A stretch of 64,000 bases of DNA from Tricholoma matsutake (lineage: Eukaryota; Basidiomycota; Agaricomycetes; Agaricales; Tricholomataceae): positions 1,488,001-1,552,000 of the forward strand of contig AP026550.1 of assembly GCA_026075535.2 (NCBI GenBank), given 5' to 3'. Both the position numbers and the translations under genes were made by a program. Of the stretch, positions 32,501-44,115 are shown one piece after another. The number at the start of each line of letters is the position of its first letter. Positions within the stretch are counted from its first letter, which is position 1. The notes under the pieces were generated by a model. The model saw only the letters and a list, made by a program, of their open reading frames with translations. It searched no databases and was not told the origin of the DNA.

Positions 32501-35374
32501 AGATTTAGTCTGTTTTTTGGTAGTGTAGTTCGTGATGTAAAATGACAGGTTGTTGGTGTCTTCTCCATTTGTGATCAGTTTCACATCATGGTTGGCCCAT
32601 AGACAGTGTAGTAAAGCTGGGTTCCAGTTGTTCAAATACCCATAAGAACGACATGGTCCCCATTGTCCTGTGGCATCAATCCAATCCTCCATTGCTGTGG
32701 GGAACGGAGCCTGCCTCTTGCATTGTTGGCGACTATTTTTCACCACCAGACAGTTGTCCAAAGAACACTGGTGGATCTGGACTGCTCGAGCCAAATGTCG
32801 TTCGATCTGCTTCAAACTTTCCTCTGCATCCCTGGCTCATGGATCTGCTGGTTGGGCATATGTAACCGCTTTCTTTTTCTCTATCTTCAGCACCTCTGCT
32901 GCTCCCATGCCATCCAGATCTGCACGAATGGTGGTTTGGATATACATCTTAACTTGCTGTCTAAAGTTATTATCCCCCAGTGACTCCTTCATTTTGGTAG
33001 CACACGGCGCGCCTTCTATCCATAAGATCATGTGGAGATGGAGGGTTCCCCACCCTTGGGCTTCTACAGTGCCTATGTAGGCACCAATTTTACCGAATAT
33101 ACCTTCCTTGTGCCTGATCCTCTGTCTCTTTGCCCCAGCATCGATCCCAAAAAGAGCCTGCAACACCAAATTGATAGTGAAGTGGAAAAACTTTGCAGCT
33201 GCATAGGGGTCTGCGGCGATCGTAAGTACCCATTGTGTAGTGTCTGGGCCACTAGTGGCTGCAAAAGTGTCCATGTCGATCTCCTCTCCTGCAAAAACTT
33301 GCACCACTGGATCATGAGTGTCTGATGGATTGATAGTGATCCACAAGGATGGAGGACCTTTCATCACAGCTGTTGACCATATCTTCGACCTAATTTGTGT
33401 CTGGGACTCATCTGTTCCCATGACGTTTGCTCAAACAGCCGTGAGTTGTGACCTCAGTGCTTTGACACTTGGGTTGGAGAATGGCACTCTGCGACTTTCT
33501 TCAGCACTCACCCGTTTCAAATCTGAGCTGGTCACTTTGGCAATGACCGGTTCCAATGCCCGGAAGCTGCTGCGATTGATTTGAAGGGCAGCCGAGCAAC
33601 ATACTTGATGCTTTTGTATCACACCAAAAACCTGAAAGATGAAATGCAGGTCCTTTCTGAACCTGCAATCTGCGTAATGCAGTGCCCAGCATACATGCTT
33701 CTCATAAGGTACCACTGTTTCTCGCCCAACTTCAAACCCCCCTTTGCCAAATGGGAACAGAACAGGGAATGCACCTAACAAGTGATTTGGGTCACATGGT
33801 CCCCCATCACTTCGTTCACCCATTAGCGGATTAACTCGTGGATACTCATTCACAAAGGCACTGCTCCACTGGATGGTGAAGTCTGGGATAGGCACATTCA
33901 CCGTGTTTGAAAAAGTGTGCGCAAGAATGTCGCTGTGTGGTATATTGGCTCCTGCAACATCTACCACACCCATGGCTTGGAAGGCAATGATCACAGGATC
34001 TGTTAACAGTTTTGTAGGATTGTCAATCATTTGCTCAATAGACTAACCTTTTGCAACCTCATCCTGCAGCTCTGCATGTGGTTGCAGATCCAGGTCCATC
34101 ACTCCTACGTACAACACAACTGTTTTCAAGTTTAGGCTAGCGGTGTAGTGAATTCACCTACCTGCTGCCCCTGCTGCCAACACAAACTCTGTGCTGTCCT
34201 CATCGTCCTGTGGAATGTATGAAGCATGCTCCTGTGCAAGCAAACTGGTGTCATTGGACACCTTGGTTACAGCGAGCAGCTCCTCCGGAATACCATCAAT
34301 TGGTAGTTGGTCGAGCCTTTCATTTGTGACTGTGATGTCAGCATATAAAGGATTGTTGCCTTTTAGCCATAGCAGGGCGTCTAGCACCTGCTGTCTCCAC
34401 ACCCAGAAAAAATCTGGAAGGGTACGCTCTTGGAAGCCTGTAGGGCCTGCAAATGTGATTCCTATTGTCGCTGCAAGGATCTGAGCAGGAGGTGGCATGA
34501 TTGCACCTGTGACCATATCACCAAGATCGCTGATGTTGAGTTTGTACATGGATACATTCCCTCTCAAACCACTCTTCATCATTTTCTTGTCCCAGAAGCA
34601 AGCACCCTTCTTCTTTGGAAACATTTTGACAATGTAAGCCGCCAGAAAATATCTGGCGATCAGCATTCATTCTGGCAAAGTCAAGACTGACAACTGGAAA
34701 GGCACCTCACCTACCCACATGCCATTTGCCAAGGCTAACGGGGGCTTTTTTTGGGACTTCAAGTGGCATTCACATTCGTGGCACAAATGCCCTTTCCTTT
34801 CCTCGTCAATTGCCAGGTGGTAAAGCAACATCCCATCTGTCAAGTGGTGTGAATGGTGAGTCTCTGTGGGTACCAGCAAGTGGGTGTTCGACAACCCTGC
34901 CAATGCACATGGTGATGCCTCTCCCTTCAAAAACTCCTGTGTGCAAACTATGCATATGATCTGTTGGAGGGCTTCGTTAGACATCCCTTCAATGTATTGT
35001 GTAATACAGTCATGGATTGTCAACATGGATGGCACTCTGAGGAAGCCCTCTGCTGGCCCCTGAAATGGTTCACATCCTCCCTCCTCCCCTGACTGCAGGA
35101 ATGGCCAGACATTTCTTGACTCTGGCTTCCTTGGAGCCTTCCACTTTTTATTGAATGGTAGAGCTTGCATAAGGGCTTCTTTGGAGACCTCTGATGTATG
35201 CTTAAGTTGAAACGCAAGCAGCTGCCTCGTTCTTTTGCATGGTGGAGGCAACATGGTAATTGCATTGCAAATACTGAACACTTTGGCTAAAGTCATGGAC
35301 GAGACTACATGGTCGATCTCTTCATTGCTAACACGTGTGGAGGCCATGTCCATACCATCACTCATGAAAAACAA
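29598..35374 (-). mobile_element. Helitron, nearly complete Rep/helicase gene, inactivated
   Basis: The domains run in the right order on the minus strand. At 35374-34670 is the N-terminal Helitron region, with a CHEC motif and ALANGMWVGEVP. It continues to 34154, after a TGA in the LTLPE/LIARYF junction at 34667-34669. At 34030-32837 is the Rep (Helitron-like N) domain with HLLGAFPVLFPFG, WITINPSDTHDP, the HUH motif GWGTLHLHMILW and a Tyr in KMYIQTTIRADL. At 32815-31570 is the linker, with WNPALLHCLWANHDVK and NFVGQWFP. At 31533-29598 is a PIF1-type helicase with Walker A GAGGTGKS, LIIDEHSML, FGDFHQFPPV and PFGAYVALSCSRGR. An intron GTAGGTG...ACGTAG fits near 34100-34160. Further TGA stops are at 33431-33433 and 32837-32839, with a few frameshifts in the helicase. 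I could not define the TC and CTRR termini. Confidence 0.88.
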
Positions 35375-36013
35375 GCTTCTCCTAATGTATGACTACAGAA
35401 ATTGAGCAGATGTGTGGATATGCAACTGCCTGCCCACAGATCGACCCCTTATACTCTGATGCTACTTTAGTCTCACAGCCGCAGATGTCTCCCTTGGTCT
35501 ATAAATGCAATACATAGTCTATGAAGGCCTCTGGGGACGTCCTACCCCTATGTCAGCTGGTGCGAGGCCTGGAGCGTGTTCCCACTCACCAAGCAATGTC
35601 TGTAAATATTAACAAGGAAATGTATTCCGACCCTCTGCCCTGAGCACTATATGCTAAGACTGCCAGTACTGTAAGTGTCTGTGGATTAAAAAGGGTTGCA
35701 GAATCTGGCCAGACCTACAACAATCATTGTTCTGCAAGAATTCACTGGGGGAAAAAGGGCAAGACTGCTCGTCAGGAGTAAAACCGCAGACAACGAGGAC
35801 AAAGACGGTGCAAACAGGACATTTACACTGACTGGTTAAGTTACTTTATGTTTCTCTGCATGTCAGCTGGCTTACTCACCGATCTCATGGCTTCCCAACA
35901 GCTTGGCTGAAACCGTTGGCAAAAAGTTTTTTGTGTCGAAGAGGTGAGACATCCTTGCCGCAGTCTTCAGACAGTCGCCTGTTGGGACCCCTCTGCAGCT
36001 CTATTGGGGTTGT

Positions 36014-37031
36014 GTGAGTGTATATAAGTATTGTGACAGGAAGGCGTCATACTGTACCAAACCATCCTCTGAACAGAACATGCTTGATATTGCTACTCTC
36101 TGTGCACGCCTGCTTGCCACACCTTCGTATGTTGCAAGTACTGGTTTTTTTTCCAAAGTCAGTTGGAAAAGACATGGCACTGGCCATGTTTTAGTGACCA
36201 AGGACAATGGCGCAGAAGTTGTCTGTGTTATAGTGGGTGAGGTTATCGATGACCGCCTTTGCTGCGGTCCTTTGGGAAATTACAACGACAAATATCCTAA
36301 ACCTTTACAAGACACCAAAAACACTTTTGTACTGACACACCCTCAACATGCTGGCCTGGCTGAGGACTTCGACCGCTTTCTAAAAACCACACTCACCGTC
36401 CAGGGAAATATCATGTCAACGAAGGATGACAGATTTTTCATAGGATCGACTGTGCAAGACATGTCAGCGTGTTTTGCGGTACCTGCATGGGTTAAAAGGG
36501 TAATTTTCATTATTTTTTTGGGAGGAGGGCATTTAAAGTATGACTTGTCTGTAGCATAAGCGCCTGCTCACTCCCACTCTCACGTCTACCACTGCATCCA
36601 CATTTGACACAGACTGTGAAGAAGGTTAGCATTGCATCAGTTTAGTTGTAGATGTGGTGAATGAAGAGGGATCAGTTGATGATGAGACTCTGAAGTGGCC
36701 CTACCCTGTGGAACACCTGGAGGCTCACAATCAGCTGATTCATACACATCAGTTCTCACCCCTTCCTATCTATGACGAGCGTGGTTCTTTTGTTGAATGC
36801 TCCGAGGCCAATGAGCTGCTTCTCGGCGCATTGGTCAAAGTGCACTACATCCTCAAACATCACCACATCAAGAGGGAAGGTTATGACTCCTTTTCAGCCA
36901 TCCCTCAACAAGTGATGGTCCTTAAATGTCATGCTACGGTGTCTACTCATCAGGATATCAGGGCTGGCCCTGTGCCACTTCCCACCTCGACCACTTTGGT
37001 AGTAAACCAATGTATGTTGTCTCTCCTATGA
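36014..37031 (+). pseudogene. Unrecognised protein-coding remnant with an intron
   Basis: The frame 36014-36505 (LLATPSYVASTGFF, GTGHVLVTKDNGAEVV, LTHPQHAGLAEDFDRFL, IGSTVQDMSACFAVP) appears to join to 36557-37031 through an intron with a GTAATTTT donor after WVKR. The second part has WPYPVEHLEAHNQLIHTHQ and LLLGALVKVHYILKHHHIK. The balanced amino-acid composition differs from the shadow frames around it. I know no family for it. It lies between two divergent Helitrons and may be captured cargo or part of the second one. Confidence 0.35.
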
Positions 37032-38045
37032 GCCAATCACATTTGTGACATTGCTGCAGCAGGGACTTCTGTTCGCGAAGGGCCACAAGCCATCTCCTCC
37101 AACACTTTACAAGTCGGTTTGCAAACTGCTCCGCTCTCCATGCCTCACCATGAGTTGCTTGACCATGTTATCTTCTATGCCCTTTGCTGTTCCTGACATG
37201 TTGCAGAGTCTGCTGTGGCCCCTCGGGAGATTGTTGCCTGTGCAGATTTAAGTGGGGTTATTCCAAACTCAATGGTCATACAAGTTCATGATAACCAAGG
37301 CACGTGGCTCATTATATATGATATGGGGAGATTGCAGAACTGATTTGGCATTACTGTAGCCATGCATACGGTTTTGCTGGCAAATGCTGACTTGGCAACC
37401 ACAATCGTCCACAATGTTAGGATCACTGCTGCTGGGAAACATGCCTTGGAGGACGGTGAGCATTCTGTGGCAAAAAAAGTGCGGAAGACAGTGGGAGCTC
37501 CCATCAAAGATTTGATTGACAAGGGTCCTGCAGAAGAGATTTCTGAGGGTATCTAGCAGTTTCTTGGTGTAAATGTCATATAGGAGTTCCATCCTGCCAC
37601 TGGTATATATTCTCCAGCTGTATATATAGATGTTTTGTCACTGCAGGTTGTTCACAATTTGGGTTGATGTATGATTCTCCATGAGAAACACCTCCTCTCC
37701 ATATAAGTGGCAAGTTCATTTAGAGCTAATTATGAGAGCACGACCATCAAACTTTCCATAGGTGTAGGGGTTTTCTAGAAGCATTGGTTTCGAATGTGGC
37801 ACGCAGCGGACAGTCAGACAACGTTTCATAACAGGTCTAGGGGTTTTTTTCTGTTGCTTCACAGGGGAACATTCTATTGGCATTCTGTAACAAGGCTTTC
37901 AACGGTGCGGGAGGATAAGAAATTGCCCCAAGTCAGCTTTCATGTATACTGAACTCCTGTGGTTGCTGGCGAAGGAATGCCACCACTATTGCCACTCGTG
38001 AACATACCACAAATCTCCATGATCGTTCGACAATAGGAGCAAAAA

Positions 38046-38648
38046 GTGGGTATATATCTGACATGCCTGTTCCTGTGCTATAAATGTGGTTGTTCTGACT
38101 TCGACAACCCATCGAGTCACTCTGCTCTTCTTGGTTACACCACAGATGAATTCCAGTACCATATCACTTCGATGTGCAAAGGTGTTGACTGCGTCACCAG
38201 TGAGTGTGCTTCATCAGCTTACCAAGCCTGGATCTGGAGCCTTTGCCAGCCAGTGTCAATGACGTTTCAAGGGTTGCTCTTTGGAACTCAATCTTCGACA
38301 ACACATTTCGTGCCGGTGCCTCTCGAAGTCAGGCCTTCAGCTATTGTGGCTGTTAGAGATTTGCATACAGATCTCTGGTTGTATGAGCATGACGAAGAGG
38401 GGGTTTGCGATAACTTGCCTTACTATCACGAGACAGTAACTCTCTTCCCTGGCAGCGACACCTTCCACTTCTTCTTCCAGCCGCAAGATGATGTTTGTGC
38501 TGTGCATAACCATTGCATCAAGAAGCTGTCACTTTTGATGGCACCTGTCATTGGTGAAGTGCTGGCACTCAAAACACAGGCACATATAGGGGTTGCCAAC
38601 ATCGAGGAGCGGGATAGAGCTCTGGTAGAATACCTGTTACATGAGTAA
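38046..38648 (+). pseudogene. Unrecognised coding remnant
   Basis: A 200-residue open frame has natural-looking composition: CGCSDFDNPSSHSALLGY, FVPVPLEVRPSAIVAVRDL, FPGSDTFHFFF and IGEVLALKTQAHIGVANIE. It may continue the region 36014-37031, but the DNA between is broken by stops. The function is unknown. Confidence 0.3.
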
Positions 38649-39228
38649 GCGAGCCTGCATCCCCCATGAGATTTCTTGAATAGCTAACAATGTTACATAG
38701 GATAATCCACCAGTCAAGGCACTTCAATTGTAGAAAAAGGCACCAACTGCACAAGCTCACGAGTGTCTAGGGTAGAGATTCTTTACAGAGAATGTATAAA
38801 TTGTGGCTGACAAGACTGCTAAGTGTCGATGCTGGTCGTGAAGCAGTGACAGATCTTGTTACTGAGACAGAAGTGCTAGAACGAGCGGCAGGTCATCAAG
38901 CGAATTTGGAATAACATTGTTAGCACTGGCCATTTTTAAAACCACTACATTGCAATCGTTGGAGGTGGGGGCACTCAAAGAAAAAAGTAAATTCGCATCC
39001 TAAACTATGACTGACCTCGGAATGAAGCGTAAATGGATGCCAATAAATTGAGAGATCGTGAATGTTTGCCTCGAAAGGGGCCTGTGTCCCAAAAAAAAAC
39101 AGCTACCAAAAAAGAAAGAGGGGGTAGGGAGGGGCTCACATTTAAAGGGGCCTATATCCCAAAAAAGAGCCCACAAAAGAACAGCCCGGGCACAAAAGGA
39201 GTACAGGAAACAAGTTGTGCCAGCAGTC

Positions 39229-40010
39229 ATGACTCCCCTAACTCAACCCACCGAATCTGAACAGGCTAGAAGATGGAAGAACGCTGCTACGTTTGTCAAG
39301 GAAATGGCTCATACGAAGGGGTTCTTTGCTTGCGCAGTATGTGCTCACACTTTTGGGCTGTATGAATTGCAAACCATCAGCCTGGTCGACCTCACCTCCT
39401 GCGGATCACTGGGGCCGTTGCCAGAGAGTAAATTGTGAGGTGACACATTGTCAGAAGGGATGATGCTCTGCCACAATGGTTTGACAGCACAAGATGGTAT
39501 TCAAAGTGCAAGGGTCTGCAAGGAGTGTTTAGATCAGTTACACGAAGGACATGCCCCTGGGGCGGCACTCAACGGCAACCACAACATTGGCACAGTTCCT
39601 AATGCACTCCAGGGCCTCACTTTTCTCAAGACACTGTACATAGCGCTGTGCTTACCTCTGGAGTACATTGTCTCATTTTCTGACTCAGGAACAGCAATGC
39701 TGTCATTGAAGATTACTCCCAGAGCCCAAATGTGCGCCATCACACACTGCACACTGCCTTTGAGAAACCACGATGTCCAGCATGTGGTGCTTCTTGATTG
39801 GCATCTGTAAAAGTCAATGACACTGCCCAGTCTTATGTGACTCACTATCCGGAAAGCACGTGTGGTTGAAGCACTCGAGTGGCTGCAATCAAACAACCCT
39901 TTTTATGAAAATGTGGCACTGGATGCTGACAGGGTGCAGCAACTGCCAGAAGATGGTCTGCCAGACTGGATTGCACAGCAGGTGGAAGAGAGAGCTGGTG
40001 ATTGACAGTG
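39229..40010 (+). pseudogene. Second Helitron, N-terminal remnant
   Basis: Frames at 39229-39438, 39448-39810 and 39830-40005 resemble the N-terminal region of Helitron Rep/helicase proteins. There is FFACAVCAHTFG, then a spacer, ARVCKECLDQL, ALNGNHNIGTVPNALQGLTF and LYIALCLPLEYIV, then ARVVEALEWLQSNNPFYENV with LPEDGLPDWI. The same elements occur in the same order in the Helitron at 35374-34154 (LLWLKGNNPLYADI, LPIDGIPEELL). It is on the opposite strand and points away from that copy. Confidence 0.6.
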
Positions 40011-41650
40011 TTACTAATAACCAAGTTGCTTACTAACTAAGACCTTTAGAAACACTGTTGCTCAACGGAGCATTCGACCATTACAAAGATTGTAAGTAAT
40101 GATGGGCATAATTTGACAAAGACTAATGAACCAACAGTCCCTCTGGTTGACAACGACACTTTTGCCAAAGCATTCCCTCACATTTTCCCTCACGGCCATG
40201 TGCCATTCAAGCTGGCGGCCACAGGAGGAGCACGAGAAATGGGAAAGTGGGCGGCCACTCACAACAGTAAACGTTTTGACAACCAACCAGGATTTTTCCA
40301 TTTGCTGTTGGAGATGTGTCAGCGTGACGAGGTAGCTATGGTGGCTGCATGAATACCTGGACAGGTGGAAGGCACATGCTGGGGAGTACGCCTCAAGTAC
40401 CTAAATGTGCTGTTGGCAAAGGTGATAGGAGCAGACGTCACAGGAGCTGTGCTCCGCAGCAAAGCAGACAGGATCTCTGCGAGGGTCAGTCAACCAGACC
40501 CCTGTTGGGCCTGGAGTCGGGCAAGAACATCCCAATTGATACAACATGAGGGGCGGCTGCATACAGCGAGTACCTGCACAACATCACAGGCATGTTCCAC
40601 AGCTCCTGTTTGGACGAGAGCCCGTGTACGGCGGCATGCAATTTTCACCGCGCTTCCAGAACAGTGGTTTCTCATTTGCTCAACTTCTATAATTCACAAG
40701 CTGGGATGTTCAGGAAAACCCTGGCTTTCTTGGCAACCATGGAGCACAGGGTTGCAAACATGTTGGCTCTTAGGATGGTGCTATGGACAGACAATGTGCA
40801 GCACCCTACGACAATGGGTTGCGACGTGAGAGCAGTGTACAACAGGGTTTACAGTGGTGAAGAGTGCAACAGGAAATCGAGAATGGGAACATACCAAAAC
40901 ATTGCACTACAGAGTGTGCATCACATTTGTTCGAGTGGCGTCCAATGGGATCAGCTGAGATGCTGCTTGTCCAACATGAACAAGAGATATTTTACAGCGC
41001 TCTCCAAGGGTCGTACACTGCCAAGATTGCACTGGCTATGACGACCCTCAACTATTTCGAGCCTGCGAACTGGCAGGAGAAGATTGTGGCAGCAGCGAGA
41101 TGCATCGTCAGATCAAGGTCGTGGAGCGAGGCCAAACAAGTGAGGATGCTCTGTTTTGGAGGAGATGGGTACCAGTCGCACGAGTTTCACACCTTGGACA
41201 TGGAAGGACTGGAATCTGTGTTAACTGCAGTACACCAGTTGGTCTACTTCACATCATAGTAAATTGTGAGCTAACATTTGGGGCCACACAGCTTAACACA
41301 TTCCAAGGAATCAGAACAGGTGATGGCATACATGCAACGAGATGTAGGCTTCAAGAAGTGGAATTTTTTGGAATTCACCTTGGTGGCAGCGGAGGGGAGG
41401 CATGAAGGACTGTTGAGGTCGGTAGATGTGAACACGCTCATGCCAAGGCTGACTGGGGGATTGTCATCTAAAGATGGTTCAAGCACGAAAGGGGTGGCAC
41501 GGCGTCTAGGGCTGTTGAAGCCTTGGACGACGGTGAAAAGCTTGCGGGGAGACCAACCTACCTGGCGCTTGGCATGGGACTCCTTTGAAATGGTAGAGTT
41601 GAGAGGAACGACCGCAGCCGAGCTGTGGACGTAACTACCGTACACCTACG
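40011..41650 (+). pseudogene. Degraded coding region downstream of second Helitron
   Basis: NDTFAKAFPHIFPHG near 40155 resembles the FPxLFPYG motif that precedes the Rep domain. Beyond it, open stretches to about 41634 (ALAMTTLNYFEPANWQEK, GFKKWNFLEFTLVAAEGRHEGL) are not Helitron motifs that I know. No HUH motif was found, so the Rep core is lost or replaced. Confidence 0.35.
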
Positions 41651-41869
41651 TATTACAACGCCATAATGAAACATGGGAGTAGATTATCAGCCTGGGAATG
41701 ATAAGCAAGGTTTCTGCCGGCGCTCGCGGCGGCACCTAGTACTTACGTAGTTGACTGATTGTGAAATCGGCAATTGCCGGACTTCTAATCCCGCTGGGAC
41801 TCTATAGTAAACTTCGTGTTCTCACATTTTCGGCAATCCTCGACACCTCAAGAGCATCCGTCTCAAAAA

Positions 41870-43160
41870 ATGGTAAGCGTTCGTTGTTGGGCGCCGACGA
41901 GCTCTAGATTCATCGGTTCTATATCTCGAGAATCGTTAAACAACGAGATGGATGCCATGTTTTTCATCTGGATGACCTTTCGGTTTTCAAACTTACGCTT
42001 GGTGGTTTCTACCGCCGCAGAAAGATTTTTCTTCCTACAACGCTTGGCACTCTTGAAGCCATGATGTGCGTTGTATGCTGGGTTGTGCACACTTCGGTGT
42101 CTCACGACGCTAGAGCTCCGAGGCGCAGTGTCAACTACAACCTAGTTACCATTGCTAACCAAACCTCGTCTCAATGACCAGCCTCCCAAGTCCAAGACCG
42201 GATCCAGCAAGAAGCCTGCTGCTGCGCCTTTTGGTGCCAGCAAGGCCACGAAGACCAAGAAAAACCCTCTCTTTGAGGGCAACGCCAAGAACTTCGGTAT
42301 CGGTATGTGATTATTTTTCTCGTTTTCTTTTCAAGTTCATGCAACGTCGACGACAATTAGGTCAGGATATTCAGCCGACGAGGGACATGACTCGTTTCGT
42401 CAAATGGCCCGAATACGTTCGCCTCCAGCGCCAGAAGGTTATTCTGAACCAACGCCTGAAGGTCCCGCCTGCGATTGCACAATTCTCGCACACCTTGGAC
42501 AAGAACACCGCCACGCAGCTTTTCAAGCTTCTGAACAAGTACCGCCCGGAATCGAAGCAGGAGAAGAAGACCCGTCTCGAGGCTACTGCTGCCGCCACTG
42601 CCGAGGACAAGGAGAAGGACGTCAAGGTTCGTTCCTTACTCCTTGTGTTTATTCACGCTTCTAGACTGACATATTTGCAGGACTCCAAGAAGCCCCTGTT
42701 TGCCAAGTATGGACTGAACCATGTCGTTGCCCTCGTCGAGGCGAAGAAAGCTGAGCTCGTTGTCATCGCCCACGATGTGGACCCTATCGAGCTCGTAGTC
42801 TTCCTTCCCGCTCTGTGCCGCAAGATGGGTGTACCCTATGTCATTGTGAAGGGCAAGGCTCGTCTCGGCACTGTCGTGCACAAGAAGACGGCTGCAGTCG
42901 TGGCCATCCAGGAGGTGAAGAGCGAGGACCAGAGGGAGCTGGGAACGCTAGTGAGCGCTGCCAAGGCCAATTTGTACGTGCTCTGGTGTTCTGGTATTGA
43001 ATGAAAAGTATTGATTTCGTGTCGTAGCTCTGACAAATATGAAGAGCAGAGGCGCCAGTGGGGTGGAGGTGTTCGTGGCAATAAGTCGACTGCTATGCTT
43101 CGTAAGCGTGCGAAGGCTGCTGGGCAGAATCATACTGCTGCTCACCTTGGCAAGCTCTGA
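41870..43160 (+). CDS. RPL8: 60S ribosomal protein eL8 (L7Ae family)
   Basis: Five coding exons: 41870-41872 (only the ATG), 42182-42302, 42361-42626, 42681-42973 and 43028-43160, 271 residues. The protein begins [15 protein letters not shown] and contains [69 protein letters not shown] (the L7Ae/L30e core), [18 protein letters not shown] and the C-terminal basic stretch. It binds 28S rRNA in the large subunit. Intron 1 follows the start codon directly and is 309 bp, much longer than the other three (54-58 bp); long first introns are common in fungal ribosomal protein genes. No stops or shifts. Confidence 0.97.
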
Positions 43161-44115
43161 TCGGATCCTGCCTTTGGGTCATAGGGATCAGGATGCAGCT
43201 TGGATGAATGTGGTATTTGTGTTTTCATCATCGCTACCATGTTATGCAGATAGGATCACTCATCGTATACCGTATATGATGGTTTTTATTGAATCTGTCA
43301 CTTTGGATGCTTACTGGAAGACAAGTCGTCGCGATCCTGGTGTCTTTACGCCGACGTAAGTACAGTAACGAGACTGAGTTATGCAATGTTTGGTACAAAA
43401 TCCAGAAAGGAGTTGACTTTCTTCTGTCTGCACGCCTCTCTATGACATGCCCTCGATGTGACATGACACGAATTCACGTCAGCATGAGCCAATTAACCGC
43501 TGTCAGTTCGAGTTGCAGGTTCTGCCGCTGGCCTGGACTCATGTTTACACTCTGTCTGCGCACAGCACTCTTGCCGCTCATTCTCACTATACCAAAGCAG
43601 GTACTTCTATACACTAAAGCCTTGTTTTCCGTATGGAATGAGAAGATGGCTCAGACCTATTGTTGGAGGTGGTGGCGGTTCGGTTTGTTGAGGATGGGTG
43701 GGACTAGCAAACAGAGGAAGCTTAGATCGGTTATGCCGGTAACAAAACGTCCGAAACTTCTGCCCAAATCCAAGGCGTAGTATTTGAGCGTAAATTTGCG
43801 TAAATTCATAGGCCAAGTGGCCGAAGAAATGATGAGCTAGATCTTCCAATCATAATAATTTTCTACTTGGTCCAACAATGTCTCACACATATGATAATCA
43901 TGTTGTACTCAAAAATTGCCAATCCGCGGATCAAACACACAGATCGAAGGTAAGTAAGTATATTAAACTATCCATAGACTAAGGAGCGTGTAGGAACTTT
44001 TAACAAAGTCTAATTAAAAAGGAATGGCTAGACAAATCCCGATAATTTTAGCACGAGGGAGAGAGCTCTGCTTGAAGCAGTTATTCCACCGACAATCTTC
44101 GTGTCCACGCAGAGA
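43161..44115. other. Intergenic region between eL8 and aminotransferase 2
   Basis: The two flanking genes converge here. An open frame at 43289-43780 ends in a basic tail but matches no family that I recognise, and I do not call it a gene. Confidence 0.4.

Noticed and set aside
41873..42181. C/D-box snoRNA in the first intron of eL8
   Set aside because: A C-box-like ATGATGT is present but no CTGA D-box at a suitable distance.
43289..43780. 163-codon open frame with a basic C-terminus after eL8
   Set aside because: No recognisable family, improbable Trp/Cys content, and a better-supported reading as the intergenic region of converging genes.
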